Shown here piece after piece: positions 6,910-14,883 of a stretch of 64,000 nt of DNA (within the stretch, counting starts at the first letter, position 1; each line of letters opens with the position of its first letter). A program made the translations under genes and the position numbers. Origin of the DNA: Arthrobacter caoxuetaonis (GTDB lineage: Bacteria; Actinomycetota; Actinomycetes; Actinomycetales; Micrococcaceae). The notes under the pieces are model-generated. The model was given only the letters and a program-made list of their open reading frames with translations, ran no database searches and was not told where the DNA came from. The stretch covers positions 186,001 through 250,000 of the forward strand of contig NZ_CP099467.1 of assembly GCF_023921125.1 (NCBI RefSeq), given 5' to 3'.

Positions 6910-8012
6910 AGGCCGATGCTCCTGACTGCGTTGCCTTCAAGCGGGGCGTTCTCCCGGTCGTAGACGGCCAGGATGGCGTCACCGGTGTGGCCGGTCTGCC
7001 GGCGGACCGAACGCGAATCGGCGCCCGATTTGAAGGCCTGCGTGACGAAGCCCGCCCGAAGGGAGTGCCCGGCGTACTGATTGGGGTCAAGCCCTGCTGC
7101 GGCCGCCCGGCGTTTGATGACGTCGCTGACTGCGTGGCCGGTCATGCCTTTCGGTTTGATGACTCCGCCGCCGGCCAGGGACCTGAACAGTGGGCTCTCG
7201 TTGTCCGAGCGCCGCTGGTGCCTGCCGTCCCGGCAAATGTGGGAGGTCGGCTGGCCGGCTTTGCGCAGGGCGCGCATGAGTCCGGGGCGCCCGTCGGGCC
7301 CTTCGGCCGCGTCGAGGAGGTCCATCCACCGGTAGATGGCGCAGGGTGCGCACGTGAGCGGGTGGACTCCGTACGGCAGGCCCTTGATCTGGCCCTGCCC
7401 CTCCTGATCGGTCTTGGACCGGCGAACGCGCAGGTAGACGCCGTCGGCAAGGTCGGGGATGACGTCGGAGATCTTCAGGGCGGCCAGCTCGGAGCGGCGG
7501 AAGGCACCGGCAAAACCTGCAAGGAGCAGCGCAGCGTCCCGGACAGCCCCGATACCGTCCGGCCAGGTGCGGACCTGGGTGCCTTCGAGCAGGAGCCGGA
7601 CATCGCCCGTCAGCAGAGGCGCCACCCGCCGCTGGGGCTGGGTCCTGTAACGCTTGATGGCTTTCAGTGCCCGGGTTACGCGCCCGTCCGCGCCGGGCGG
7701 GGCCATGCCGGCCGCTACGTGCTGGGCGTTGATGGATGAGGCCCGGCGGACGATCGTGGACTGGGCGTAGGCGTGCCTGCCGTCAGGACGGACAGCTGAG
7801 GCCATGAAGGTCAGGTAGGCGATGACGGTTTCGGCTAAGGCCGGCATGGGCCGGTAACCGCTCGAGGAGCACCAGCCGGTGAAGGCACGCCAGTCGGAGG
7901 CGTAGGCGGTCTTGGTCGCATCGGAGATGGAGTTGTCCAGTGCTTCCTGGACGCGCGCGGCATCGGCGGGGCTCAGCAGCTCCCCGTGGCGGTGGTCAGC
8001 GATGAGGGTCAT
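6906..8012 (-). CDS. tyrosine recombinase/integrase, 368 aa
   Basis: The N-terminal SAM-like core-binding domain spans about residues 15-130 and the catalytic domain about 140-368. Catalytic residues are visible: Arg in AFRRSEL, Lys in RRSKTDQEG, HSLRAGF (HxxR), TGHTGD (second His) and Tyr in ILAVYDRE. Family members cut and rejoin DNA through a 3'-phosphotyrosine. The role could be integration, dimer resolution or inversion; no att site was found. It lies upstream of and overlaps a degenerate paralogue. Start ATG at 8012; the divergent gene at 8125 lies 112 bases away. Confidence 0.9.
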   Translation of the reverse strand: MTLIADHRHGELLSPADAARVQEALDNSISDATKTAYASDWRAFTGWCSSSGYRPMPALAETVIAYLTFMASAVRPDGRHAYAQSTIVRRASSINAQHVAAGMAPPGADGRVTRALKAIKRYRTQPQRRVAPLLTGDVRLLLEGTQVRTWPDGIGAVRDAALLLAGFAGAFRRSELAALKISDVIPDLADGVYLRVRRSKTDQEGQGQIKGLPYGVHPLTCAPCAIYRWMDLLDAAEGPDGRPGLMRALRKAGQPTSHICRDGRHQRRSDNESPLFRSLAGGGVIKPKGMTGHAVSDVIKRRAAAAGLDPNQYAGHSLRAGFVTQAFKSGADSRSVRRQTGHTGDAILAVYDRENAPLEGNAVRSIGL

Positions 8013-8112
8013 GGCGCTCCCTTGGTTATCAGGTCACCAGTCATACCTCCCGGCACTGACATAACAGCCGGCCGCAGCGGCGCAATACCTCTCCGCGGCT
8101 ACAGCTCCCCTG

Positions 8113-8118
8113 TAGAGT
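8113..8118 (+). promoter_or_regulatory. leaderless -10 element TAGAGT
   Basis: TAGAGT sits six bases before the ATG at 8125, the spacing expected of a leaderless actinobacterial housekeeping promoter. No class 1-3 motif is present. Confidence 0.5.
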
Positions 8119-8124
8119 CACGCC

Positions 8125-8823
8125 ATGCCGATCATCGCCGAAGCACCGCTGCCCGACTACATCGTCTCTGACCTGCCGGGAGAGGAGAAAGTCCTGGGCC
8201 ACTCCATCCCGGTGAACACCGACCGCTGGCAGAAGGAACTGGCGCTGCGGGACCTGCCACCCCTCGAGGGCAAGCTCTCCGGCACCGGGTGGGTCAGCGT
8301 ATCCAGGCGCGACGTCCTTGAACTGGGATCACGCGAGATCACACCGGAGAACGTCTTCCAGCTGCACTACTACTCCTATGCCTGGGGCCTCGGGAACAAG
8401 GCCCGGAACCTTCCCAAGAGGCTCGATGGCATCGCCAAGGACCAGGAGAGGGCAGCGGACCTGCTGCTGTCAGCCTGGACCGCGGTGCGCGGCGGCGAGC
8501 CTGCCGAGGAGGTCTACGGCATCCTAACCACCCCTCGGGGAGGTGCCCGGATCACCTGGTTCGGTCCGGCGTTCTCGACCAAGTTCCTTTACTTCGCCCA
8601 GGGGATCAGCACCCAGCCGCACTACGTCATCCTGGACGAAACCGTAGCCAGCAACCTCTCCGACGTCTGGGAAGCAGCGCCTACGGACAGCTGGTACCCC
8701 GACGCCTACGGCAGGTACTGCACATTCATGAGCCGGTGGGCCGATCTGGCAACCGAGCAGCTGAACGGTGAGCGCAAGGTCCGTGCCGACGAGATCGAAT
8801 ACGCCGTCTTCAAGCGCCGGTAG
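8125..8823 (+). CDS. 8-oxoguanine DNA glycosylase (OGG-fold)-like protein, 232 aa
   Basis: The segment FQLHYYSYAWGLGNKARNLPKR, the helical stretch that follows, and GPAFSTKFLYFAQG around residue 155 match my memory of actinobacterial OGG-fold proteins. I cannot confirm a catalytic Lys/Asp pair by eye. It would act on damaged bases in DNA if active. It appears leaderless (TAGAGT six bases before ATG) and is followed 15 bases later by a membrane-protein gene, perhaps in the same transcript. Confidence in the gene is high, in the family moderate. Confidence 0.55.
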   Translation: MPIIAEAPLPDYIVSDLPGEEKVLGHSIPVNTDRWQKELALRDLPPLEGKLSGTGWVSVSRRDVLELGSREITPENVFQLHYYSYAWGLGNKARNLPKRLDGIAKDQERAADLLLSAWTAVRGGEPAEEVYGILTTPRGGARITWFGPAFSTKFLYFAQGISTQPHYVILDETVASNLSDVWEAAPTDSWYPDAYGRYCTFMSRWADLATEQLNGERKVRADEIEYAVFKRR

Positions 8824-8838
8824 GGCGGGACGGGATCT

Positions 8839-9585
8839 GTGAATAGCAGGGAGGACGCCCGCACCGGAGTGCTGCAACGTGCCAGGGCCTGGGCCGGAAG
8901 CAGCGCTGCCCTCCCACGGATTGCGGTGGCCCTTCTCATCGCCGGCATCCCGCTTGTCTTTCCGGGCTTCATGACGGTCCTGTTTGTAGTCGGCGGAAAG
9001 TTCATTCCGTGGTGGATGGCAGCCGGAGCCCTGTTTGCCCTCGCTGCCATCCTCGTCTCCGTGCAGGTCTCCGCACGCCGTTCCGTCCCGGAAGCCGACG
9101 CTTTCAAGTGGTCCGAGGTTCAAATCCGCTGGTTTTGGACTCCACTGACGCTGTGCTCGGCGTTCTGCGTGATCGGCATGGGCCTCGATGCGCTGAACCA
9201 CACCAGGTACAGCGTGGTCGCCGAGAACTCGACAGGCTGCAAGCTTGTGGCGAGTGAGAGCACCTTCTTCGGTTCAGGCAGTGGAACGATGTTCATGGCT
9301 GAGCCCTGGGGAGTGGCGTTTCGTTCCAGCAGCTGGATGGTCAATGAGGGTGACCGTCCGGCAAGAGACGGAGAGGTCCGGGTCCGATGGGCTGGTACGG
9401 CCGCAACGTACTCGGTGCCGGGAGCTTTCTACGATCCCGATGCGGGATATGCGCGGTCGGCCAGGTGCTGGACCGAGGCCCTCACCAACCGACCCTGGCG
9501 TTGTCCGTCCCGGGCTATGGCTCTCATCTGCCCCGATTTCATTCAAATTCGGTGCGAAAATCTCAAAACAGGCTACCGACGATAA
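8839..9585 (+). CDS. membrane protein, 248 aa
   Basis: GTG start. Two hydrophobic segments at about residues 28-75 (a helical hairpin) and one at about 100-118 predict three transmembrane helices, followed by a roughly 120-residue beta-rich soluble domain (VAFRSSSWMVNEGDRP, GEVRVRWAG). I do not recognise the family. The stop codon lies inside the perfect 12-bp palindrome at 9575-9602, which may terminate the transcript. Confidence 0.6.
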   Translation: MNSREDARTGVLQRARAWAGSSAALPRIAVALLIAGIPLVFPGFMTVLFVVGGKFIPWWMAAGALFALAAILVSVQVSARRSVPEADAFKWSEVQIRWFWTPLTLCSAFCVIGMGLDALNHTRYSVVAENSTGCKLVASESTFFGSGSGTMFMAEPWGVAFRSSSWMVNEGDRPARDGEVRVRWAGTAATYSVPGAFYDPDAGYARSARCWTEALTNRPWRCPSRAMALICPDFIQIRCENLKTGYRR

Positions 9586-9602
9586 TCTTCATTATCGTCG
9601 GT
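9575..9602. repeat. perfect 12-bp inverted repeat with 4-nt loop
   Basis: ACCGACGATAAT-CTTC-ATTATCGTCGGT overlaps the stop codon of the preceding gene. It could be a terminator (A+T-rich sequence follows, but no T-run), a recombination site or an operator. It is unusually A+T-rich for this DNA. Confidence 0.6.
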
Positions 9603-9723
9603 GAAATTCCACCCCCTTGAAGCGAGAACTGTCTGCCCGAAAAAACGGGACCTGAGCGCCGGACCCCTGAAATGACGCGGCGGCAGGCGCCCTGGCCCGC
9701 TCGTGTGCACATCCACCGCGCCG

Positions 9724-9737
9724 TCCGCACACATAGG
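9724..9737 (+). promoter_or_regulatory. class 1 promoter-like element
   Basis: TCCGCACACATAGG, 35 bases before the DUF6283 gene. Confidence 0.6.
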
Positions 9738-9771
9738 CAGTACAACCACTCTGCCTATCGAAGGAACCCCC

Positions 9772-10200
9772 ATGTCCGGCCCCCAGCAACCTGAAGCGGC
9801 CCAGCCCCGCAAGAGTCCCTGCGCCTCGTGCCCCTACCGGAAGAACGTTCCGTCAGGGGTGTGGGATAAGGCCGAATATGCCAAATTGCCTGCCTACGAC
9901 GGCGAAATGCACGAGCAGTCCTCAGCCGCCGTTTTCATGTGCCACCAGGGCGACGGCTGCGTCTGCTCCGGCTGGCTCGGCCACCGGGACCCGGCAGATA
10001 TGCTCGCCGTCCGCCTGGGCCTGATGCGCGGGGACCTCGACCCCTCGTGCGCCGACTACACGACCGATGTTCCCCTGTTCGCCAGCGGAGCGGAGGCCGC
10101 AGAGCATGGCGGCAAGCAGATCCACTCCCCCGGAGCCGACGCGGTGGCCGTCATCGACAAAATCATGCGCAAGAAAGAGGTGCAGGCGTTCCATGCCTAA
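9772..10200 (+). CDS. DUF6283 family protein, 142 aa
   Basis: The N-terminal CASCPYRKNVPSGVW, the central EQSSAAVFMCHQGDGCVCSGW and the DYTTDVPLFASG segment follow the pattern I know as DUF6283, common in actinophages and plasmids. Four or five conserved Cys and a His suggest metal or Fe-S binding. No function is established. AAGGAACCCCC precedes the ATG. Its last bases overlap the start of the 59-aa gene at 10193, so the two form an operon behind the class 1 element at 9724. Confidence 0.75.
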   Translation: MSGPQQPEAAQPRKSPCASCPYRKNVPSGVWDKAEYAKLPAYDGEMHEQSSAAVFMCHQGDGCVCSGWLGHRDPADMLAVRLGLMRGDLDPSCADYTTDVPLFASGAEAAEHGGKQIHSPGADAVAVIDKIMRKKEVQAFHA

Positions 10201-10372
10201 GAAACCCGGGAAGAAGCACACGTGGGCCAACCCCGAACTGGCAGCAGCGATGCGGGAACTCCGCCGTTCCAGTGCCGCCCAGAGGCACACGCCCAAGCCG
10301 CGGAAGGGGTCGCGCCAGGACCGCCTGCAGAAGGCAATCCGCGACCAGCAGGCCAGCGCAGCGAAGGACTGA
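10193..10372 (+). CDS. small basic protein, 59 aa
   Basis: Very rich in Lys/Arg with the line TWANPELAAAMRELRRSSAAQ; it probably binds nucleic acid or another acidic partner. It starts inside the end of the DUF6283 gene (8-base overlap), which supports coupling. Two hairpin terminators follow (10392-10418 and 10446-10473). Family not recognised. Confidence 0.6.
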   Translation: MPKKPGKKHTWANPELAAAMRELRRSSAAQRHTPKPRKGSRQDRLQKAIRDQQASAAKD

Positions 10373-10391
10373 CCCGCCCGTTTCACCGCAA

Positions 10392-10418
10392 GCCCTGTGC
10401 CGGATCCCGGTGCGGGGC
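10392..10418 (+). terminator. terminator hairpin
   Basis: GCCC...GCCGG pairs with CCGGTGCGGGGC (some G-U pairs), followed by TTTT, after the 59-aa gene. Confidence 0.55.
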
Positions 10419-10445
10419 TTTTGCGGTCCTGCAGGCACAGAAGAA

Positions 10446-10473
10446 CCCCGCACCGGTGGGGGTGCGGGGTTCC
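10446..10473. terminator. bidirectional terminator
   Basis: Perfect 11-bp stem AACCCCGCACC/GGTGCGGGGTT with a 6-nt loop, between convergent genes ending at 10372 and 10483. Confidence 0.75.
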
Positions 10474-10482
10474 TTTCCGGCT

Positions 10483-11421
10483 CTAGCTCTGTGCCGGGAC
10501 TGCCTTCGCCGGCGAGTACACGTCCGGTTCCAGGAAGATCAGCCGGGCGATGGGCACCGCGGCACGGATCCGGGCTTCGGCCGCGTTGATGGCGTCAGCG
10601 ATGTCCTGGGCGGTATTAGCCTTGTCGACGGCGAACTTGGCTGCGACGAGGAGTTCTTCCGGACCAAGGTGCATGGTGCGCAGGTGGATGATCTTCTCCA
10701 CGCCTTCACCGATCATGGCCTCCTCGATGGCGCGCACGTCGGCTGCCGTCGCTGACTCACCGAGCAGCAGCGACTTGGTCTCCACGGCCAGGACGGCTGC
10801 CACGACGACCAGCAGGACGCCGATCAGTGCAGTGCCGGCGGCGTCGAAGATTCCGTTGCCGGTGACCAGGGTCAGGACAACGCCGAAGAGGGCGAACGAC
10901 AGGCCCAGCAGGGCGGCGAAATCCTCGAGCAGGATAACGGGCAGTTCCGGGGACTTGGCCCGCCGGATGAACTGCAGCCAGGTGCTGCGCCCGCGCGTGT
11001 GGTTCGATTCGCGGACGGCGGTGCGGAAGGACATGCCCTCGGCGAAGAGGCCGAAGACCAGGACGGCGACCGGGACCCACCACCAGCGGCCTTCAATCCC
11101 GTGGGGATCCTGGAACTTGTGCCACGCCTCGTACAGGGCGAAGAGACCGCCGACGGAGAAGAGGATGATGGAGACGATGAACGCGTAGATGTAGCGTTCA
11201 CGGCCATATCCGAAGGGGTGCTCCGGGCTGGCCTGGCGCCTTGCCCGTTTACCGCCGACAAGCAGCAGGATCTGGTTCGAGGAGTCGGCCACCGAGTGGA
11301 TGGACTCGGCCATCATCGAGGATGAAGCGGTGAGCAGGTAGGCCACGAACTTCATCGCGGCGATGGAAAGGTTGGCGGCAAGTGCGGCGATGATCGCCTT
11401 ACTGCCGTTGGGGGCTGACAC
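10483..11421 (-). CDS. cation diffusion facilitator (CDF) transporter, 312 aa
   Basis: Typical CDF layout: an N-terminal membrane domain of about six helices with HSVADSSNQILLLVGG in the second helix (the metal-binding D-x3-D region), HPFGYGRERYIYAF after it, and a C-terminal cytoplasmic domain. The family exports Zn2+, Co2+, Fe2+ or Mn2+ by proton antiport. Start GTG at 11421 is favoured by AAGGAG eight bases upstream; a longer frame runs into the class 1 element at 11473-11486. An efflux pump may be useful cargo or may balance the manganese/iron needs of the class Ib reductase; that is inference. Confidence 0.88.
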   Translation of the reverse strand: MSAPNGSKAIIAALAANLSIAAMKFVAYLLTASSSMMAESIHSVADSSNQILLLVGGKRARRQASPEHPFGYGRERYIYAFIVSIILFSVGGLFALYEAWHKFQDPHGIEGRWWWVPVAVLVFGLFAEGMSFRTAVRESNHTRGRSTWLQFIRRAKSPELPVILLEDFAALLGLSFALFGVVLTLVTGNGIFDAAGTALIGVLLVVVAAVLAVETKSLLLGESATAADVRAIEEAMIGEGVEKIIHLRTMHLGPEELLVAAKFAVDKANTAQDIADAINAAEARIRAAVPIARLIFLEPDVYSPAKAVPAQS

Positions 11422-11472
11422 GGACGGGGCTCCTTGAGAGTGGTGACGGCGGGCAGTGTTCAGCCCGCCTCC

Positions 11473-11486
11473 CCTATGTGTGCGGC
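11473..11486 (-). promoter_or_regulatory. class 1 promoter-like element
   Basis: GCCGCACACATAGG about 50 bases before the CDF transporter start. Confidence 0.6.
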
Positions 11487-11564
11487 AGTCCTGTTTTCCT
11501 TCACCGCAAAACAAAGCGACACCGCCCCGCAATGCAGGACGGCGCCGCTCAGTGTCGGCTCAGC

Positions 11565-12206
11565 CTAGGCCCAGGCCCATCCGGCTGCGGGACGGCCGCG
11601 GCCGACGGGTTCGGCGGCAGCTGTCGTTTTCACCAGTGCTGGATTCTTGGCCAGGTCCCGGCCCAGGTTGGCGGTCACGGGTTCGGGCCGTCCTGCAGCT
11701 GCCGCCAGTTCCCGGCTCAGGCGTGCCGCCGAGGCCGTCGTGAACGATTCACCGAGCAGCGCCCGGGTCAGGCCGGCATCAACCCAGAGCGAGTCCAGGA
11801 CGGTGCCTGCCGTGCGGGCGATGATGGCCTCGTGATCGAACGGCAGCCCCTTGGCGTCGGCCGCGCGGACCAGGTGTGCCAGCGCCCCAGTCTCGGCCTG
11901 CGGATCCAGGACAACCGTATGGACGATGGAGAGCGTCGGGCCGCGGGGGTCGCGGTCCGGGTTGTCGAAGACGCCGGCACCGGTGATGCTGCGGACAGAG
12001 TCACCGGCGATACCGGCTTTCGTGCTCAGGGCCCGGGCGGCGGCCTCGGCCAGGAGTTCATTGGTGGACAGCAGGACGCCGGGCAGTGCGGCCTGCCCCA
12101 GGAACGGCTCGAAGATGCGGTCGGCAAGGACCACCATCAGGACACCGTCCCGGAACAGGAAGGGGACGGTGTCGATCGAGACGAGCGGCTGCTGCGGGAG
12201 GGTCAT
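11565..12206 (-). CDS. NrtR-like Nudix/winged-helix regulator of NAD metabolism, 213 aa
   Basis: The N-terminal Nudix fold (VPFLFRDGVLMVVLADR, LPGVLLSTNELLAEAAARAL) has lost the catalytic REUXEE residues (RA and TK instead), as in NrtR proteins that bind ADP-ribose without cleaving it. The C-terminal part ending GRGRPAAGWAWA, with an LLGESFTTASAARLSREL helix pair, matches the NrtR winged-helix domain. NrtR represses NAD salvage genes when ADP-ribose is low. It is last in the Prs-NAMPT operon and overlaps the NAMPT gene by four bases. A plain Nudix enzyme is less likely because the box is broken. I see no certain operator. Confidence 0.7.
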   Translation of the reverse strand: MTLPQQPLVSIDTVPFLFRDGVLMVVLADRIFEPFLGQAALPGVLLSTNELLAEAAARALSTKAGIAGDSVRSITGAGVFDNPDRDPRGPTLSIVHTVVLDPQAETGALAHLVRAADAKGLPFDHEAIIARTAGTVLDSLWVDAGLTRALLGESFTTASAARLSRELAAAAGRPEPVTANLGRDLAKNPALVKTTAAAEPVGRGRPAAGWAWA

Positions 12207-13738
12207 GATGCGATGTTACCGAGCACTGCCCGGACGTCTGCGAAGGACTGACGGCGGATGAACTGGCCGTTGGCCCAGACCGGCTGCAGCAGCGAGGCTT
12301 CTTCCTGCTCCGGGGTGGCCTTCTCGATCAGCTTCAGCTCCCCGTCCTCGCCCAGGATGACAGCCAGGCGGCCGGTGGCCGAACGCTTGGCGCCCTTTGC
12401 GGTGGCCGGGTCCTTGAAGACGTTGCGTCCTTCACCTTCAACGACGATGTGGGTGACCTTGATGGCGGAGGAGAAGGTGTCCCGGGTGTTGTACTGGTAG
12501 GTGAACGAGCCGACGCCCATGACGAGGTTCTCCGAGGCGTAGCCCATCTTTTCCAGGCGTGAGGTCATGTCCACGGCGCGCTCGGCTGTGATGGAGTCTC
12601 CGTACATGACCCGGACCTTGTTCAGCACCTTGTACCCGGCGTCGTTGATGGTGTGGCCGAACTCGGCGTCCAGCAGCTCAATGACGCCGAAGTATGCCGG
12701 GTTGCGCTCCATGGTCTTCACTTCTGCCGTGTGCACGGCGCCGGGGCGGGTACGGGTGCCGCAGACGATGTCGGCCGGGTCGCCGGAGTCCGGGCGGATG
12801 ACGGTGTTGCCTTCGCGGGCCATGATGACGTCCTTCAGGTTCGGCAGGATGACCTGCAGCACCTTCCAGAGGTCGTAGCCGTCGGAGACGAGGGAGATAT
12901 TGCCCGCAGGGTTGGCTTCGAGGATGCTTCGGAAGGTCTCTTCCTCGCCTTCCGGGCCACTGGCGCACATGACGGCATGCTCACTGGCCGGGATGGACCC
13001 CAGGATCTGGCCGTTCTCCGCACCGAAGGCCGAGTTGTAGTAACGGCGGACGAAGTCCATGGCGCCCAGCGAATCGGAGCCCTTGAAGGAAAGCAGGTGG
13101 GCCGCGCCCGAGGCGGCAGCGGTGTCGATGCCGGGCATGCCGCGGAAGGAGAAGTCATGCAGCTGCCAGTCGACGAACCCCGGTGCGGTGCCTGTCTTTT
13201 CGGCGGCGTCATCGAGGATGCCCCGGTACTTGTCGGCGATGGTGGCGACCGTGGAGGGGTGCCAGATGGAGGCGCTGAGGGCGGTCTCGATGTAGTTCAC
13301 CAGCCAGAAGAACTCGCGCTCGGTGGATTCAACGGTGACGGACGGAACCAGCAGCGGGACCCGGGTGCCTTCAGGGATGGCCCGGAAGATCAGGGGCAGG
13401 TATCCGCGGCGGTGCAGGGCACGGACGTGGTCAGTGCCGATGTTGTTCGGGCCAAGCGTGGCGATGAGGCCTTCGGCGTATTCGGCAACAGCTTCGTCCT
13501 CGTCGGCGGCGAAGAAGGGTGCGAACCGTTCGATGCAGTAGTTCTGCAGGAAGGCCTGCAGACCGAAGTGCACGACGTGGTCCACGCCTTCGATGCGCGA
13601 GCCGCGGTTGGTGAAGTTGGAGAGGACCTGGGTGGTTCCCTTGGGGTACATGTGGATGTGGCCGAGCTTGTAGGCGTCGGTTTCGAAGAGGGCGGCGGTG
13701 ACGCTGGCGGTCGTGATTTCCGGGGCGATGGTGGTCAT
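12203..13738 (-). CDS. nadV: nicotinamide phosphoribosyltransferase-like protein (NadV/NAMPT family), 511 aa
   Basis: Length and motifs fit the NAMPT/NadV family: DAYKLGHIHMYPKGTTQV, HVVHFGLQAFLQNYCIERF, ESTEREFFWLVNYIETALSAS, FSFRGMPGIDTAAASGAAHL, VIRPDSGDPADIV and GVGSFTYQYNTRDTF. The enzyme couples nicotinamide with PRPP to give NMN. The gene lies 10 bases after the Prs-like gene and overlaps the NrtR-like gene. Known phage NAD+ reconstitution pathways use this family either as NAMPT or as an ADP-ribose-pyrophosphate-using variant (NARP1 Namat); sequence alone does not tell me which. Confidence 0.92.
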   Translation of the reverse strand: MTTIAPEITTASVTAALFETDAYKLGHIHMYPKGTTQVLSNFTNRGSRIEGVDHVVHFGLQAFLQNYCIERFAPFFAADEDEAVAEYAEGLIATLGPNNIGTDHVRALHRRGYLPLIFRAIPEGTRVPLLVPSVTVESTEREFFWLVNYIETALSASIWHPSTVATIADKYRGILDDAAEKTGTAPGFVDWQLHDFSFRGMPGIDTAAASGAAHLLSFKGSDSLGAMDFVRRYYNSAFGAENGQILGSIPASEHAVMCASGPEGEEETFRSILEANPAGNISLVSDGYDLWKVLQVILPNLKDVIMAREGNTVIRPDSGDPADIVCGTRTRPGAVHTAEVKTMERNPAYFGVIELLDAEFGHTINDAGYKVLNKVRVMYGDSITAERAVDMTSRLEKMGYASENLVMGVGSFTYQYNTRDTFSSAIKVTHIVVEGEGRNVFKDPATAKGAKRSATGRLAVILGEDGELKLIEKATPEQEEASLLQPVWANGQFIRRQSFADVRAVLGNIAS

Positions 13739-13748
13739 GGCGGGTTCC

Positions 13749-14564
13749 TTAGATGAGGTGGGAGATCAGGGGTGTGATGCGGGCGCCGACGGCCGGGTTG
13801 GCGGCGCCGGGGTGTGAGTCGGTCGTGAAGATGTTTCCGAAGGCTTCGGTGAGCTGGCCTGCGTTGCCGGAGAAGACTCCGTGGCTGACCCAGAGGTCGA
13901 GGCGGCCGGGTCCGAGGCCGGTTGCCTGGGCGAGGCCCATGAAGGTTCCGCCGCCGTCGCAGATGTCGTCGACGACCAGGAAGCGGCCTTCGGCGGGAAG
14001 TTCTTCGCAGGTGAAGCCCGAGAGCTTGCCGGTTGCGAAGTCGCGGTGTTTGGCGGCGTGGAAGAGGGGAAGACCGAGTGCCTGGGCGGTGACGGCGGAG
14101 CGGGCTTTGGCACCCTCGTCGGGGCAGATGACGCCGGCGTATCCGGGGAGGTGCTTGCGGACTGCGCGGGCGATGACGCTCTCGGATCCCACAACCCGCA
14201 GGTTGTTGACCAGACCCGGCATGACGGGTGAGTGCGGGTCGAAGCAGACGACCTCGTCGGCGTTCATGGCGTTGATGAGGTTGGCGTAGACCTTGGCTCC
14301 GAAGGGGTTGCCGCGGTCCTGGCGGGCGCCGGGGAGGTACGGGATGAGTGCCTTGACCTCGTGGCCGCCCTGGTGGGCGTAGTCGATCCACATTGCGGCG
14401 CTCATGTACTCGTTGGCGTCGGCACCGGTGAGGTAGAGGTACAGCGGCGTCTGGCCTTCGGCGGCGTCGGTTTTGATGTGGGCTTCGCCGGCCGGGAACG
14501 TCATGGCCGTTGCTGCCGAGTGGACGGTGAATCCCTGGGGGACCTGGGCGAATGTTGTGAGCAT
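13749..14564 (-). CDS. ribose-phosphate pyrophosphokinase-like protein (Prs/Adps), 271 aa
   Basis: The phosphoribosyl-pyrophosphate loop is clear (FLVVDDICDGGGTF), as are GARQDRGNPFGAK and VCFDPHSPVMPG. At about 270 residues it is shorter than cellular Prs (about 315) and resembles phage-type enzymes. It would supply PRPP to the NAMPT encoded 10 bases downstream, or ADPR-pyrophosphate if it is an Adps as in NARP1. The start at 14564 is preferred because TATAGT lies six bases upstream (leaderless) and GAAGG overlaps that spacing; ATGs at 14591 and 14588 are possible. Confidence 0.85.
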   Translation of the reverse strand: MLTTFAQVPQGFTVHSAATAMTFPAGEAHIKTDAAEGQTPLYLYLTGADANEYMSAAMWIDYAHQGGHEVKALIPYLPGARQDRGNPFGAKVYANLINAMNADEVVCFDPHSPVMPGLVNNLRVVGSESVIARAVRKHLPGYAGVICPDEGAKARSAVTAQALGLPLFHAAKHRDFATGKLSGFTCEELPAEGRFLVVDDICDGGGTFMGLAQATGLGPGRLDLWVSHGVFSGNAGQLTEAFGNIFTTDSHPGAANPAVGARITPLISHLI

Positions 14565-14570
14565 GCCTTC

Positions 14571-14576
14571 ACTATA
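14571..14576 (-). promoter_or_regulatory. leaderless -10 element TATAGT (NAD operon)
   Basis: TATAGT six bases before the Prs-like start. AATATT and ATCAAATGAT palindromes lie just upstream and could be sites for the NrtR-like regulator; this is untested. Confidence 0.5.
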
Positions 14577-14640
14577 CACAATATTCATCATTTGATGTTT
14601 ATTACGTGACCGTGGGTATTTTGGACGTCAGCGACGGAGT

Positions 14641-14646
14641 TAGACT
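14641..14646 (+). promoter_or_regulatory. leaderless -10 element TAGACT
   Basis: TAGACT lies six bases before the ATG at 14653. The same hexamer precedes the Xre antitoxin gene at 26247. Confidence 0.5.
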
Positions 14647-14652
14647 CGCCGT

Positions 14653-14874
14653 ATGGACACCGAAAACCAGCAGCCGGGCACCCGCCCCGAAACCCGCATC
14701 GACGAACTGCTCAGCCTGCTGGAAGCAGACTGGAAGCGCTCAGGATCCGACCAGCGCTTCTTCCAGTACGTCGAGAACCTGCGCCACCGGCTCGACCTCT
14801 CCTTCGACACCTACTTCCTCGAAGATGACGCCCTCATCGCCTACCTGAAGGATGAGGGCGCCCCCGCCTCATAG
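14653..14874 (+). CDS. small acidic hypothetical protein, 73 aa
   Basis: The pattern RIDELLSLLEADWKRSG...FFQYVENL...YFLEDDALIAYL is like small phage and bacterial proteins with an amphipathic helix and a terminal E-D-x-L-I helix; I cannot name the family. It is divergent from the NAD operon with a 61-base shared control region and is apparently leaderless. Membership of the NAD regulon is possible. Confidence 0.6.
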   Translation: MDTENQQPGTRPETRIDELLSLLEADWKRSGSDQRFFQYVENLRHRLDLSFDTYFLEDDALIAYLKDEGAPAS

Positions 14875-14883
14875 GCCTGACGG

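Noticed and set aside
12653..13756. 367-aa frame antisense to the NAMPT gene
   Set aside because: NAMPT motifs fix the real frame.
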